64,000 bases of DNA from Lysinibacillus parviboronicapiens (GTDB lineage: Bacteria > Bacillota > Bacilli > Bacillales_A > Planococcaceae), in the NCBI RefSeq assembly GCF_003049575.1, contig NZ_PYWI01000001.1:186001-250000 (forward strand). Direction: 5' to 3'. Under the pieces are notes generated by a model. That model made no database searches, was not told the DNA's origin, and saw only the letters and a program-made list of their open reading frames with translations. This document shows, piece after piece, positions 10,451 to 18,564 of the stretch. Position 1 is the stretch's first letter. Every line of letters starts with the position of its first letter. Both the position numbers and the translations under genes were made by a program.

Positions 10451-11038
10451 TTAGCTATGGAATTTCAATAAAAGCTCGATTTCTGTCTTACCTTTTTGAA
10501 GCTGTTTGGCAATTTCCTCCGCAGTTTTACCTTTCTTTGCTAGTTGCACGATTTGCTGTTCCACAGTTTCTGGCTTCGGCTCTTCCTTTTGCAGCATGAC
10601 ATCCTTTGTTTGGGAAGCACTTGATACTGTCACTCCAGCTTGCTGTAGACGTGAGTAAGCGTTCGCAGCAATATTTTTAGAGACTAATATACGTGGTTCA
10701 CTATCATGACTAGTAGGCGCCAATACAGTTTTCTCTTGTTCTGTCTGAGAAAACTGGTAATCTTGCTCTTTTTGCTGTTTCTTCACCTGCTGGACAGCAT
10801 ATGTTGTTTTAACTTCAGGTTCAGGTTTAGGTACCGCTTGCAACTCTTGAATTAAGCGATTATTTTCATCCTTCATTTCTGCTAAGTAGAGACTAATGGT
10901 ATCATCCATTTCTCGCATTAAGCGTTCTTGCTTATTTTCTAAATCTTTGAATTTTGCTAGTTTCGTGTTAAGTATAATAATGAAGTAAAATGAAAGTAGC
11001 TGTAAAACAAATAGAACAGCTATTAGTATGGTTGTCAT
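10451..11038 (-). CDS. swrB: SwrB (YlxL)-like swarming motility protein
   Basis: In B. subtilis SwrB, encoded directly after sigD, promotes activation of the flagellar type III export apparatus and motility. This 195-residue protein has one N-terminal membrane segment (about 2-24), a charged coiled-coil stretch (about 28-65), a Q-rich linker, and a C-terminal helix-turn-helix-like segment with AEEIAKQLQKGKTEIELLL. Sequence similarity to SwrB is judged from architecture and position. It is the last gene of the fla/che operon. Its ribosome binding site overlaps the end of the upstream gene. Confidence 0.75.
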   Translation of the reverse strand: MTTILIAVLFVLQLLSFYFIIILNTKLAKFKDLENKQERLMREMDDTISLYLAEMKDENNRLIQELQAVPKPEPEVKTTYAVQQVKKQQKEQDYQFSQTEQEKTVLAPTSHDSEPRILVSKNIAANAYSRLQQAGVTVSSASQTKDVMLQKEEPKPETVEQQIVQLAKKGKTAEEIAKQLQKGKTEIELLLKFHS

Positions 11039-11047
11039 AGTAAACTC

Positions 11048-11356
11048 CTATCCACTAAAGTCCACGAAATTTCCTTTAAACGGGTGTTGTGCCTGTTTTT
11101 CTGGTTTTTCGTTACTATTCTTTTTCTTTTTACGAGTACCTTTTATGTACTCTCCTCCCGCTTCTTCCTCTTCACTAATCTCAACCATACCCTCTGAAGT
11201 ATTGACAACTTTCTGCTTACGCTCTAATTCCTTTTTTAGCGCTTCATTTGCATGTGCTTGCTGAGCCAAAGTTTGTTGTTGTGCCTGATCTGCCATTTTA
11301 CCCGCTTCAAATGTCTTCGGAATAGCTATTTGTAATTCGACACCTTTTAAACTCAT
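11048..11356 (-). CDS. Uncharacterised small protein between sigD and swrB
   Basis: I do not recognise a named family. The 102-residue product is hydrophilic with no membrane segment. The first 25 residues (MSLKGVELQIAIPKTFEAGK) resemble the start of small conserved proteins encoded in Firmicute flagellar operons, followed by a Q/A-rich helix (about 22-50), an acidic patch (SEEEEAGG) and a lysine-rich tail (RKKKKN). A strong GGAGGG ribosome binding site and tight packing between sigD and swrB show that it is a real gene. B. subtilis lacks a gene at this place. Confidence 0.7.
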   Translation of the reverse strand: MSLKGVELQIAIPKTFEAGKMADQAQQQTLAQQAHANEALKKELERKQKVVNTSEGMVEISEEEEAGGEYIKGTRKKKKNSNEKPEKQAQHPFKGNFVDFSG

Positions 11357-11394
11357 AAGACTCCCTCCTTCAAAGTTATGTGCCTATTCGCTTA

Positions 11395-12165
11395 TTACAC
11401 ATTTAACATCTCATTTGACAGCAATTTTCTTAGCTTTAAAAGTGCCTTCGAGTGAATCTGTGAAATACGAGATGTTGACAATTCCAACATTTCACCAATC
11501 TCTGTCAATGTTAATTCCTCGGTATAAAATAAACTAAGCACAAGCTGTTCTTTGTCATTTAGCTTTTGTATATTTAAGGCTAAGTCGCCAAGTAATTCTG
11601 TTTTTATAACAACCTGCTCTGGCGTTTTCGACGTATCATCACGGATGATAAACGCCTTTCCTTCTGTTTCTTCCTGGTCTTGTTGCTCATTAATAGATAA
11701 TACATTTGAAAAGAAATGCTCTTGTACAGTTTGGTACACTTCCTCTACTGGTAGTTCCATATGATTTGCGAGCTCCTCAGGTGTTACATGACGCATATAT
11801 CTTTGTTCTAATTGTTCAATTTGAGCATCCAATTTTTTCGCCTTTTCTCGTGCAGAACGCGGCAACCAATCTTCCTTACGTAAGCCATCAATAATCGCTC
11901 CTCTTACTCTAAAAGAAGCATATGTATCAAATTTTAAGTCTCGATTAATATCGAATTTATTTAATGCATCAAAAAGACCTAACATGCCTAAGCTTGTTAA
12001 ATCATCTCGTGATACGCTCTTCGGTAAGCCTGCTCCAATTCGCTGTACATGGTAAGAAACAAGAGATATATATTTTTTTATCAGTAAATCACCCGCATCA
12101 GGATCACGTTCATTGATCCAACGACTCCACAGCTTTTTTTCTTCGTTCAGATTTGGTTGTGTCAT
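11395..12165 (-). CDS. sigD: RNA polymerase sigma factor SigD (FliA family)
   Basis: Directs transcription of late flagellar, autolysin and chemotaxis genes. Region 2 is seen at about residues 50-90 (FDINRDLKFDTYASFRVRG), and region 4 with its helix-turn-helix at the C terminus (LTLTEIGEMLELSTSRISQI). I choose ATG 12165, because AGAGAGG stands 8 bases upstream; an in-frame GTG three codons earlier overlaps that ribosome binding site. This gives 256 residues, close to B. subtilis SigD. Unlike B. subtilis, where it follows cheD closely, it is set off by a 300-base leader with its own promoter. Confidence 0.95.
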   Translation of the reverse strand: MTQPNLNEEKKLWSRWINERDPDAGDLLIKKYISLVSYHVQRIGAGLPKSVSRDDLTSLGMLGLFDALNKFDINRDLKFDTYASFRVRGAIIDGLRKEDWLPRSAREKAKKLDAQIEQLEQRYMRHVTPEELANHMELPVEEVYQTVQEHFFSNVLSINEQQDQEETEGKAFIIRDDTSKTPEQVVIKTELLGDLALNIQKLNDKEQLVLSLFYTEELTLTEIGEMLELSTSRISQIHSKALLKLRKLLSNEMLNV

Positions 12166-12194
12166 GAAATCCACCTCTCTTTAAGAAAAGCGCA

Positions 12195-12235
12195 TTCGAG
12201 CCCGTTCACACAAAAAAGCTACTTGCGAGCTCGAA
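12195..12235 (-). ncRNA. Hairpin 2 of the sigD leader
   Basis: Arms TTCGAGC and GCTCGAA (12229-12235 and 12195-12201 on the minus strand) enclose 27 bases and are followed by TGCGCTTTTCTT, then the sigD ribosome binding site. It could be a weak intrinsic terminator acting as an attenuator ahead of sigD. Confidence 0.4.
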
Positions 12236-12260
12236 AGCAAAAGTATGTTCTACAACTTTC

Positions 12261-12290
12261 GCACGTGAAATTGAAGGATTTCAAGCGTGC
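12261..12290 (-). ncRNA. Hairpin 1 of the sigD leader
   Basis: A compound stem with inner arms TTGAA/TTCAA and outer arms GCACG/CGTGC encloses a 4-base loop within 30 bases. It lies inside the expected 5' leader, about 100 bases upstream of sigD. Confidence 0.45.
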
Positions 12291-12336
12291 GACACGATTG
12301 TGTAGACATGGTAAAACCGATGCCGTTCTTTTCTAT

Positions 12337-12345
12337 ATTATAACA
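12337..12345 (-). promoter_or_regulatory. Extended -10 SigA promoter of sigD
   Basis: TGT followed by TATAAT (12345 down to 12337) is a perfect extended -10. The -35 at 17 bases is poor, as is common for extended -10 promoters. It would give a leader of about 165 bases before the sigD start codon. Confidence 0.55.
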
Positions 12346-12481
12346 AGATTCGCCATAATTTCATATGTTTCTCTAACACTATTATATGATTCCTTCCTTT
12401 TTCCTCTTTTGGCATAACAAAAACTGCAAACAATTGTTAGCTTGGACACTAACATTGCATGCAGTTCGAAGTTGCCTGGTT

Positions 12482-12853
12482 TTATGCATTTACTTGTTGG
12501 TCATCTTCACGACTCATCATCGTACGTACAACCTGTGCAATATCTTCGGTACTTTCATCTTGAAACTCAACAGTTGAGCTTGTGTTGTGTTTTTTCTGAT
12601 TTTCGTCATTTTGTTCATCAGACACATTTTCGTCAAGTTCATTCTCTGTTTGCACTTTGTCTGTTTCCGGTGTAAATAAAATATACGTGATTAGCAATCG
12701 TACAAGATACATAACGAAAAAGACAATAAGCGCAGCTACAAATGAGCCGATGATAATACGTAATGGCGTTAAAGGTTTTTGAAATGTCATAAAGAAATAA
12801 ATAGAAAAGGCAATTAATGCTCCCCATAGGTTGTAAAAAATAGAACCAAACAT
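12482..12853 (-). CDS. Uncharacterised small membrane protein between cheD and sigD
   Basis: Not recognised. The 123-residue product has two membrane segments (about 5-25 and 35-60) and an acidic, asparagine- and glutamate-rich cytoplasmic tail of about 60 residues. Its ATG overlaps the cheD stop by one base (TAATG), and AAGGAG lies within the end of cheD. The coupling to cheD argues for a real gene whose product works with chemotaxis or motor proteins. B. subtilis has no gene here. Confidence 0.7.
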   Translation of the reverse strand: MFGSIFYNLWGALIAFSIYFFMTFQKPLTPLRIIIGSFVAALIVFFVMYLVRLLITYILFTPETDKVQTENELDENVSDEQNDENQKKHNTSSTVEFQDESTEDIAQVVRTMMSREDDQQVNA

Positions 12854-13353
12854 TATATTTCGCTCACTCCTTGGTTAACCGTTCGGATATGTAATGTCGA
12901 CGTCGCAGGATTAAATTCAATTGTTCTACCACTATTTCCACCTGTATCTTCAGCAATTAAAGGAATTCCTTGACGCTTCAATTCACTCTTTACAGCCTCT
13001 ACATTACGTGGACCGATGCGCATTGAATCTTTGTCCGAAGAGAATTGAAACATCTGCGCACCGCCCGCGATTTTCGCCTTTAGCTTGAACTTTTGAACAC
13101 CTTCTAGTTTCAATAAGTCAATCATGCCCAAAATTCCTGTATCCGCAAATTTCGCCACATTAATCGACTCTGATCTAGCAAGGCTAGAATCTGGTAGCAT
13201 CACATGTATTAAACCAGCAATTTTTTTTGACTCATCGTATAAAATAACACCTACACAAGAACCAAGACCTGAAGTTCTTATGGTATTTGGTAGTTTTGCT
13301 ACATCCATTTGTGCAATTCCAACTTTTATTACTTGTCCACTACTATTTAACAT
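12853..13353 (-). CDS. cheD: Chemoreceptor glutamine deamidase CheD
   Basis: Deamidates glutamines of methyl-accepting chemotaxis proteins and binds CheC to set adaptation in the Bacillus-type system. The catalytic cysteine lies in GLGSCVGVILYD (about residue 33) and the catalytic histidine in LIHVMLP (about residue 50). The 166 residues are typical. It sits three bases after cheC, its binding partner, and overlaps the small membrane gene downstream. Confidence 0.97.
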   Translation of the reverse strand: MLNSSGQVIKVGIAQMDVAKLPNTIRTSGLGSCVGVILYDESKKIAGLIHVMLPDSSLARSESINVAKFADTGILGMIDLLKLEGVQKFKLKAKIAGGAQMFQFSSDKDSMRIGPRNVEAVKSELKRQGIPLIAEDTGGNSGRTIEFNPATSTLHIRTVNQGVSEI

Positions 13354-13356
13354 AAT

Positions 13357-13992
13357 CTATGATACTCCCAATGCCTTAAAAATAGCATCAAATGAATCTG
13401 GATCTGGTAGTAAGAAGAAATGTCCTCTTACCGTTTCATGATCCTCAACCCCGTCTTCATAAATGGATGTATTTATTACGATAACATTATCACTGACATG
13501 TGATAATTCAATTAAGCCAATACTGATGATAGCACCAAACATGTCGACACTAAGTCCTGGTACAGTTGGATAAATTTTTAAATTTGTAAAATCTGACAAT
13601 GCCGATAAATATGAACCTGATAAAATATTACCCATTTCCTGCATGGCCGATAACCCTAATTCTGAAACAGGTGGTTTTTTAAAGTCGAACGATTCATCAT
13701 ATATTAGACGTCGGATAAAGCGATTAGCCTGTTCGATAGGAAGGATAAAAAACATACTTCCTTCAGCATCACCTTCGATGCGTAAAAAGATCCCAACAAC
13801 GACGTTTTCAGATCCTCCAGCGAGTTCCATCATGTCATTAAACGATACCATTTCAACTTTTGGTACACGCATGTCGATTTTTTTACCAAGTAAATTGGAA
13901 AGTGCTGTCGCAGCATGCGCAGCACCAATATTTCCAATTTCCTTTAAGACATCTAAATGTAGTGATGTAATCTTTTGATTAAATGTCATCAT
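13357..13992 (-). CDS. cheC: CheY-P phosphatase CheC
   Basis: Hydrolyses CheY-P and forms a complex with CheD. Both active-site repeats with the E-x-x-N pattern are intact: LKEIGNIGAAHAATAL near the N terminus and MQEMGNILSGSYLSAL in the middle. The 211 residues match B. subtilis CheC. It is encoded between cheW and cheD with gaps of only a few bases. Confidence 0.97.
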   Translation of the reverse strand: MMTFNQKITSLHLDVLKEIGNIGAAHAATALSNLLGKKIDMRVPKVEMVSFNDMMELAGGSENVVVGIFLRIEGDAEGSMFFILPIEQANRFIRRLIYDESFDFKKPPVSELGLSAMQEMGNILSGSYLSALSDFTNLKIYPTVPGLSVDMFGAIISIGLIELSHVSDNVIVINTSIYEDGVEDHETVRGHFFLLPDPDSFDAIFKALGVS

Positions 13993-13998
13993 CGATCC

Positions 13999-14454
13999 CT
14001 ACTTTAGTGGATTTAATACTTTCTCTAAATGCAACAAGATTAATAATCGCTTGTCTATTTTTGCCACACCTGAAATAAATTCTTCTTCAAGCGAGCCAAC
14101 TACTTCTGGCTGTGGTTCAATTGAATTTGAGGGAATATCTAAAACATCATTTGCTGAATCTACTACGAAACCTACTTCCATATCTTCCAATGAAATAATG
14201 ATAATACGAGTTGTTTCTTCATGTTCAGAGATAGGTAACTCAAAACGTTCACGTAAATCCACAATTGGTGTTACAACACCACGTAGATTAATAACACCTT
14301 TCACATATTTCGCTGTTTTAGGTACTCGCGTAATATGCATTAACTTCTCGATTCCTTGAACGTGTGATACTGGAATCGCATATTCCTTATCTGCTAATTG
14401 GAAGACGATTACTTTAATACTTTCTTGTTCAACTGCGTTTGTCATTGTTAACAC
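13999..14454 (-). CDS. cheW: Chemotaxis coupling protein CheW
   Basis: Links chemoreceptors to the CheA kinase in the polar arrays. The single CheW-like beta-barrel domain covers most of the 151 residues, with the typical KVIVFQLADKEYAIPV start and the NLRGVVTPIVDLR core. It follows cheA by 18 bases and has its own GAGAGGTG ribosome binding site. Confidence 0.97.
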   Translation of the reverse strand: MLTMTNAVEQESIKVIVFQLADKEYAIPVSHVQGIEKLMHITRVPKTAKYVKGVINLRGVVTPIVDLRERFELPISEHEETTRIIIISLEDMEVGFVVDSANDVLDIPSNSIEPQPEVVGSLEEEFISGVAKIDKRLLILLHLEKVLNPLK

Positions 14455-14472
14455 CTCTCTTATTCATTCACC

Positions 14473-16518
14473 TTATTTAATAAGTGCGTTGCAATCTACA
14501 ATTAGGGCCACTTTACCATTACCTAAAATTGTCGCGCCAGAAATTGCAAAGATATTTGTTAAGTAATTTCCTAATGATTTCAGTACAATTTCTTGTTGGC
14601 CAATGAATGAATCTACAACTAAACCAGCAAGTTTTTCACCTTTACGAACAATAACTACTGAATGGAATTCGTCATCTTGCAGCTCTTTACGAGGCACCTC
14701 AAAGATTTCCTCTAAGAATACAAGTGGTACAACTTTGCCGCGGAAGTCGATTACTTTTTGGTTATGCGCATTCATAATATCTGATGAACGGATAATAGAT
14801 GTTTCAATAATCGATGATAACGGAATTGCATAAATCTCTTTTTCGATTTCCACTAACATGACTGAAATAATTGATAATGTTAAAGGCAATTGAATAGAGA
14901 AAATAGAGCCTACGTCTTGAGTAGATTCAATCGAAATATTACCACCTAATGATTCAATGGTAGTTTTTACTACGTCTAAACCAACGCCACGACCTGATAC
15001 GTCAGAAATAACATCTGCTGTAGAGAATCCTGAAGCGAGAATTAGTTCATTGATTTGTTTATCAGACATCGAGAAGGATTGTTCTTGTGTGACAATACCT
15101 TTTGAAATCGCTTTTGCTAGTACTTTATCGCGATTAATGCCTGCGCCATCATCCTCTATCTCGATGAAGACATAGTTACCGCTATGGTAAGCACGTAATA
15201 CAACTGTTCCTTCCTCTGGCTTACCCTTCGCACGGCGTGCTGTTGGATTTTCAATGCCATGATCGACAGAGTTACGGATTAAGTGAACAAGTGGATCTCC
15301 GATTTCATCAATTACGGTACGGTCCAGTTCGGTTTCTGCCCCAATAATGTCAAGATTAATTTTTTTGTTTAAGTCACGCGATAGCTGACGAATCATTTTT
15401 GGGAAACGATTGAACACTGTTTCAACTGGAACCATTCGCATCGTTAAAATAATTGTTTGTAAATCACCCATTACACGGCTCATACGCTCAACCGTTTCAT
15501 TTAGCTCACCATGATTTACTTCAGTAGCAATTGACTGTAAACGTCCACGATCGATGACAAGTTCTTCAAATAAGTTCATTAATATATCAAGACGTTCAAT
15601 ATTCACACGAATTGTCTTATTTCCAACAGGAGCATGACTTTTTTCTGCTTTAACAGGTGTAGCAGACTTTGCAGGTACAGGTGTATGCGCTGGTGTAGCT
15701 ACCTCTTCTAGCGTTGCTGTCGCTGCTACTTCTTTGTGAGCCTCATACTCTTTTTCGCTGAATTTATCTTGATTGATGTTTGCAACAATAACTTCATCAA
15801 CCTCAGAAACCTTCATTAATTTTTTCTGCATATCCTCTGCGGATTCCTTTGTTACAAAGGCCACATAAAATTGTTGATCGAATTGTTCATCTTCTAGCTT
15901 CTCTACTGTTGGCGAAGATTTAATGACATCTCCGTCCTTTTCTAAAATCTCAAATACCATAAATACTCGTGCTGCCTTTAATAGACAATCTTCACGAAGG
16001 CGTACTGAAATTTCAAAAGCATTAAATCCTTGTTCAGCAGATTGCGTAATGACTGTTTGTTCAAAACTATCATATTCTAAGACGCTTGCTACAGATGGCG
16101 TGTCAATTGTTGTTGCAACAACTTCAGTAACTGCTTCTTCTCCTGATTCAATACGCTTTAATTGTGCTACGGTTGAAGAAACATCTCGTTTGCCGTCCCC
16201 ACCGTTTGCAATATCCATAACCATTTCCTCTAAATGGTCTACAGATTCAAAAACTACATCTAAAATTTCTGGTGATACATGGATTTTTTCATTTCGAATG
16301 GCATCTAATACATTTTCCATTTTATGCGTTAAATCTGCTAAATCTTCGTAGCCCATTGTCGCTGACATACCTTTTAATGTATGAGCGGAACGGAAAATTT
16401 CTCCAACAATGGCCAAATCATCTGGGTTTTTTTCTAATTCTAATAAATGTTCACTACAAGCTTGTAAATGCTCTTTACTTTCTTCGATAAACATCTCTAA
16501 ATATTGATTGACTTCCAT
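14473..16518 (-). CDS. cheA: Chemotaxis histidine kinase CheA
   Basis: Autophosphorylates and passes phosphate to CheY and CheB. Domain order: P1 Hpt with phospho-accepting His46 in SAHTLKGM; P2 CheY-binding domain (about 160-250); an alanine/proline linker (about 270-295); P3 dimerisation helices; P4 ATPase with N-box HLIRNSVDHGIENP and G-box DDGAGIN; P5 CheW-like domain at the C terminus. The length of 681 is close to B. subtilis CheA (672). Confidence 0.98.
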   Translation of the reverse strand: MEVNQYLEMFIEESKEHLQACSEHLLELEKNPDDLAIVGEIFRSAHTLKGMSATMGYEDLADLTHKMENVLDAIRNEKIHVSPEILDVVFESVDHLEEMVMDIANGGDGKRDVSSTVAQLKRIESGEEAVTEVVATTIDTPSVASVLEYDSFEQTVITQSAEQGFNAFEISVRLREDCLLKAARVFMVFEILEKDGDVIKSSPTVEKLEDEQFDQQFYVAFVTKESAEDMQKKLMKVSEVDEVIVANINQDKFSEKEYEAHKEVAATATLEEVATPAHTPVPAKSATPVKAEKSHAPVGNKTIRVNIERLDILMNLFEELVIDRGRLQSIATEVNHGELNETVERMSRVMGDLQTIILTMRMVPVETVFNRFPKMIRQLSRDLNKKINLDIIGAETELDRTVIDEIGDPLVHLIRNSVDHGIENPTARRAKGKPEEGTVVLRAYHSGNYVFIEIEDDGAGINRDKVLAKAISKGIVTQEQSFSMSDKQINELILASGFSTADVISDVSGRGVGLDVVKTTIESLGGNISIESTQDVGSIFSIQLPLTLSIISVMLVEIEKEIYAIPLSSIIETSIIRSSDIMNAHNQKVIDFRGKVVPLVFLEEIFEVPRKELQDDEFHSVVIVRKGEKLAGLVVDSFIGQQEIVLKSLGNYLTNIFAISGATILGNGKVALIVDCNALIK

Positions 16519-16533
16519 AAGAGGACACCCCTT

Positions 16534-17688
16534 TTAAGGCAAATATTTCATAATTATTTGTGCAATATCATCAACATCAGCAACTTCATCGACAAGCTGC
16601 GTTTCCACCGCAGCTTTCGGCATACCATACACTATGCAAGTATCAGCTGACTCTGAGATAGCAATCACATTCCCAGTACTTTTTAATGCTTTTAATCCTT
16701 TTGAGCCATCATGGCCCATACCCGTCATAATGACTGCTACCTTATCAAAATCTTTAATTTGGCTAACGTCTTCGAACATGACATCTACTGATGGGCGATG
16801 TCCGGAACGTGGTAGTTCATTATTATCAAGGACGACACCAAAAGAGGTGCCTACTTTTCTTAGTTTCAAATGATACCCACCGGGAGCGATATAGGCCACT
16901 CCATTTTGTAAAATATCACCTTGCTCTGCTTCCTTTACAGTAATCTCACTTAATTGGTTTAAGCGGGAAGCCAATGATTTTGTAAAACCAGCCGGCATAT
17001 GTTGGACAATTAAAATTGGCGCTTGTATCGTTTTAGGAATTTTTGTAATCACTTCCTGTAGAGCGCGCGGTCCACCTGTAGATGTCCCAATAAGCACAAT
17101 TTTCTTACTTACTCTACTCCATTCCATATGTGGCTTTTTTACCTCAGGTACTAGTGTCGAAATAGGGACTGAATGAGCCACTTTTCGTTCGTTTAGTATT
17201 TCTTTTTTTATGGTACTCGCTGTTAACGTTGGTACTTGTTGTTTTTTGCTACCGGCAGGCTTTTTCAATTTGGAGATAGGTACCAATGATGCTTGTTCAA
17301 CCTTGTGGACAAGTTCATTTTGGATTTTATGTAAATCAAGAGATATTGTTCCGCTAGGCTTTGCGACAAAATCAACCGCTCCATATTCAATTGCTGTTAA
17401 TGCATTTTCAGCCCCTCGTTGAGTTGTACTTGAAAGCATGACCACAGGTACAGGACAAATAGCCATAATTTCATTTAAAGCCTCAAGTCCATTCATTTCA
17501 GGCATTTCAATGTCCATTGTCACAACTGTCGGCTTTAATGTTTGGATTTTTTTAATCGCATCTTTGCCGTTTCGTGCTGTTCCAACTACCTCAACCTTCG
17601 AATTCCCAACAAAAAAGTCACTAATTAGCTTTCGCATAAAAGCAGAATCATCTACTACTAATAACTTGCTTTTATGTAAAAAGTCCAA
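16534..17688 (-). CDS. cheB: Chemotaxis response regulator protein-glutamate methylesterase
   Basis: Removes methyl groups from chemoreceptors when phosphorylated by CheA. The receiver domain has the acidic pair at 13-14 and the phospho-acceptor Asp59 in VTMDIEMPEM. The esterase domain has the serine in GTSTGGP, the histidine in QHMPAGFT and the aspartate in MTGMGHDG. The start codon is TTG at 17688, directly after the flhG stop; no in-frame ATG lies before the receiver core, and the ribosome binding site (AAGGGCG) is weak. Confidence 0.96.
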   Translation of the reverse strand: MDFLHKSKLLVVDDSAFMRKLISDFFVGNSKVEVVGTARNGKDAIKKIQTLKPTVVTMDIEMPEMNGLEALNEIMAICPVPVVMLSSTTQRGAENALTAIEYGAVDFVAKPSGTISLDLHKIQNELVHKVEQASLVPISKLKKPAGSKKQQVPTLTASTIKKEILNERKVAHSVPISTLVPEVKKPHMEWSRVSKKIVLIGTSTGGPRALQEVITKIPKTIQAPILIVQHMPAGFTKSLASRLNQLSEITVKEAEQGDILQNGVAYIAPGGYHLKLRKVGTSFGVVLDNNELPRSGHRPSVDVMFEDVSQIKDFDKVAVIMTGMGHDGSKGLKALKSTGNVIAISESADTCIVYGMPKAAVETQLVDEVADVDDIAQIIMKYLP

Positions 17689-18564
17689 TTAATCACGCCC
17701 TTTCGAAAAAATATTTCTAAGTTTAGATAAAAATTTACTCCCAGACTGTTCATGTCCATGCACTTCCTCTACACGGTGTTCCATAAAACGAGCCACTATA
17801 AGTTGAAGTGTCTTTGAAATAAGGGCATCTGGGTATGCAATCGAAAATGGCACTTGCTCGCGCACAGCTTTCCGCACAACGGTGTCCTCAGGTAACGAGC
17901 CTAACACCGTGACCTCTTTGTCTAAAAAACGTTTCATAGTAAGTTTTAAACGTTCATTTGTTTCAATTCCTTCTTCTTTAGAAAAAGCACGATTGCAAAG
18001 AATATAAATTTGCTTATCCATATCTCGTCCATGAATATATTTCATCATTGAATAAGCATCTGTAATGGAGGTTGGTTCGGCTGTCGAAATCACAATGATT
18101 TCATCTATTGATGTTAGCAAATCGAGTGACCAGTTAGTTGCACCTGCTCCCATATCAAACACAATATAGTCGAAGTTTTTTTGCAATTTTTCAAAAGCAT
18201 GAATCAATTGTTCAAACATTCCATCTGACCATTCCAGCACACTCGCCATACCCGATCCCCCAGAGATATATCGCAAACCATAAGGACCTTCAAACATTAC
18301 CTCATCTAGTAGCTTGTTTCCTTCTAAGTAGTCTTTAAAACTATAAGAAGCATTTTTTCCAATTAGTATATTGATATTGCCCATGCCAATATCCATATCT
18401 ACGATTACAACTTTTCTCCCTTTACTCGCTAATGTAGCTGCAAAATTCATTGAAAAGTTACTTTTTCCAACTCCACCTTTTCCACTTACAACAGCGATTG
18501 CTCTACCTAATTCACCTTGCTGTCTTAGCATTTTCAAGCGCAATGTTTCAGCTTGGTCTCTCAT
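17689..18564 (-). CDS. flhG: MinD-like ATPase FlhG (YlxH)
   Basis: Controls flagellar number and pattern by stimulating FlhF GTPase and delivering C-ring components. The deviant Walker A SGKGGVGKSN (residues 27-36), DMDIGMGNIN and DMGAGATNW motifs identify the MinD/ParA class. The N-terminal helix (EALRLKM-like, here AETLRLKML) matches the FlhF-activating DQAxxLR motif: DQAETLR occurs at residues 3-9. The length of 291 is normal. The start overlaps the flhF stop (ATGA). Confidence 0.96.
   Translation of the reverse strand: MRDQAETLRLKMLRQQGELGRAIAVVSGKGGVGKSNFSMNFAATLASKGRKVVIVDMDIGMGNINILIGKNASYSFKDYLEGNKLLDEVMFEGPYGLRYISGGSGMASVLEWSDGMFEQLIHAFEKLQKNFDYIVFDMGAGATNWSLDLLTSIDEIIVISTAEPTSITDAYSMMKYIHGRDMDKQIYILCNRAFSKEEGIETNERLKLTMKRFLDKEVTVLGSLPEDTVVRKAVREQVPFSIAYPDALISKTLQLIVARFMEHRVEEVHGHEQSGSKFLSKLRNIFSKGRD

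Larger units (their letters stand above)
12166..12481 (-). other. Long non-coding leader region of sigD
   Basis: This 316-base gap interrupts an operon whose genes otherwise overlap or nearly touch. It holds an extended -10 promoter (12337-12345), two hairpins in the expected leader (12261-12290 and 12195-12235) and a second TATAAT further upstream (near 12382-12387) that lacks a good -35. No coding frame with a ribosome binding site is present. Confidence 0.65.
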
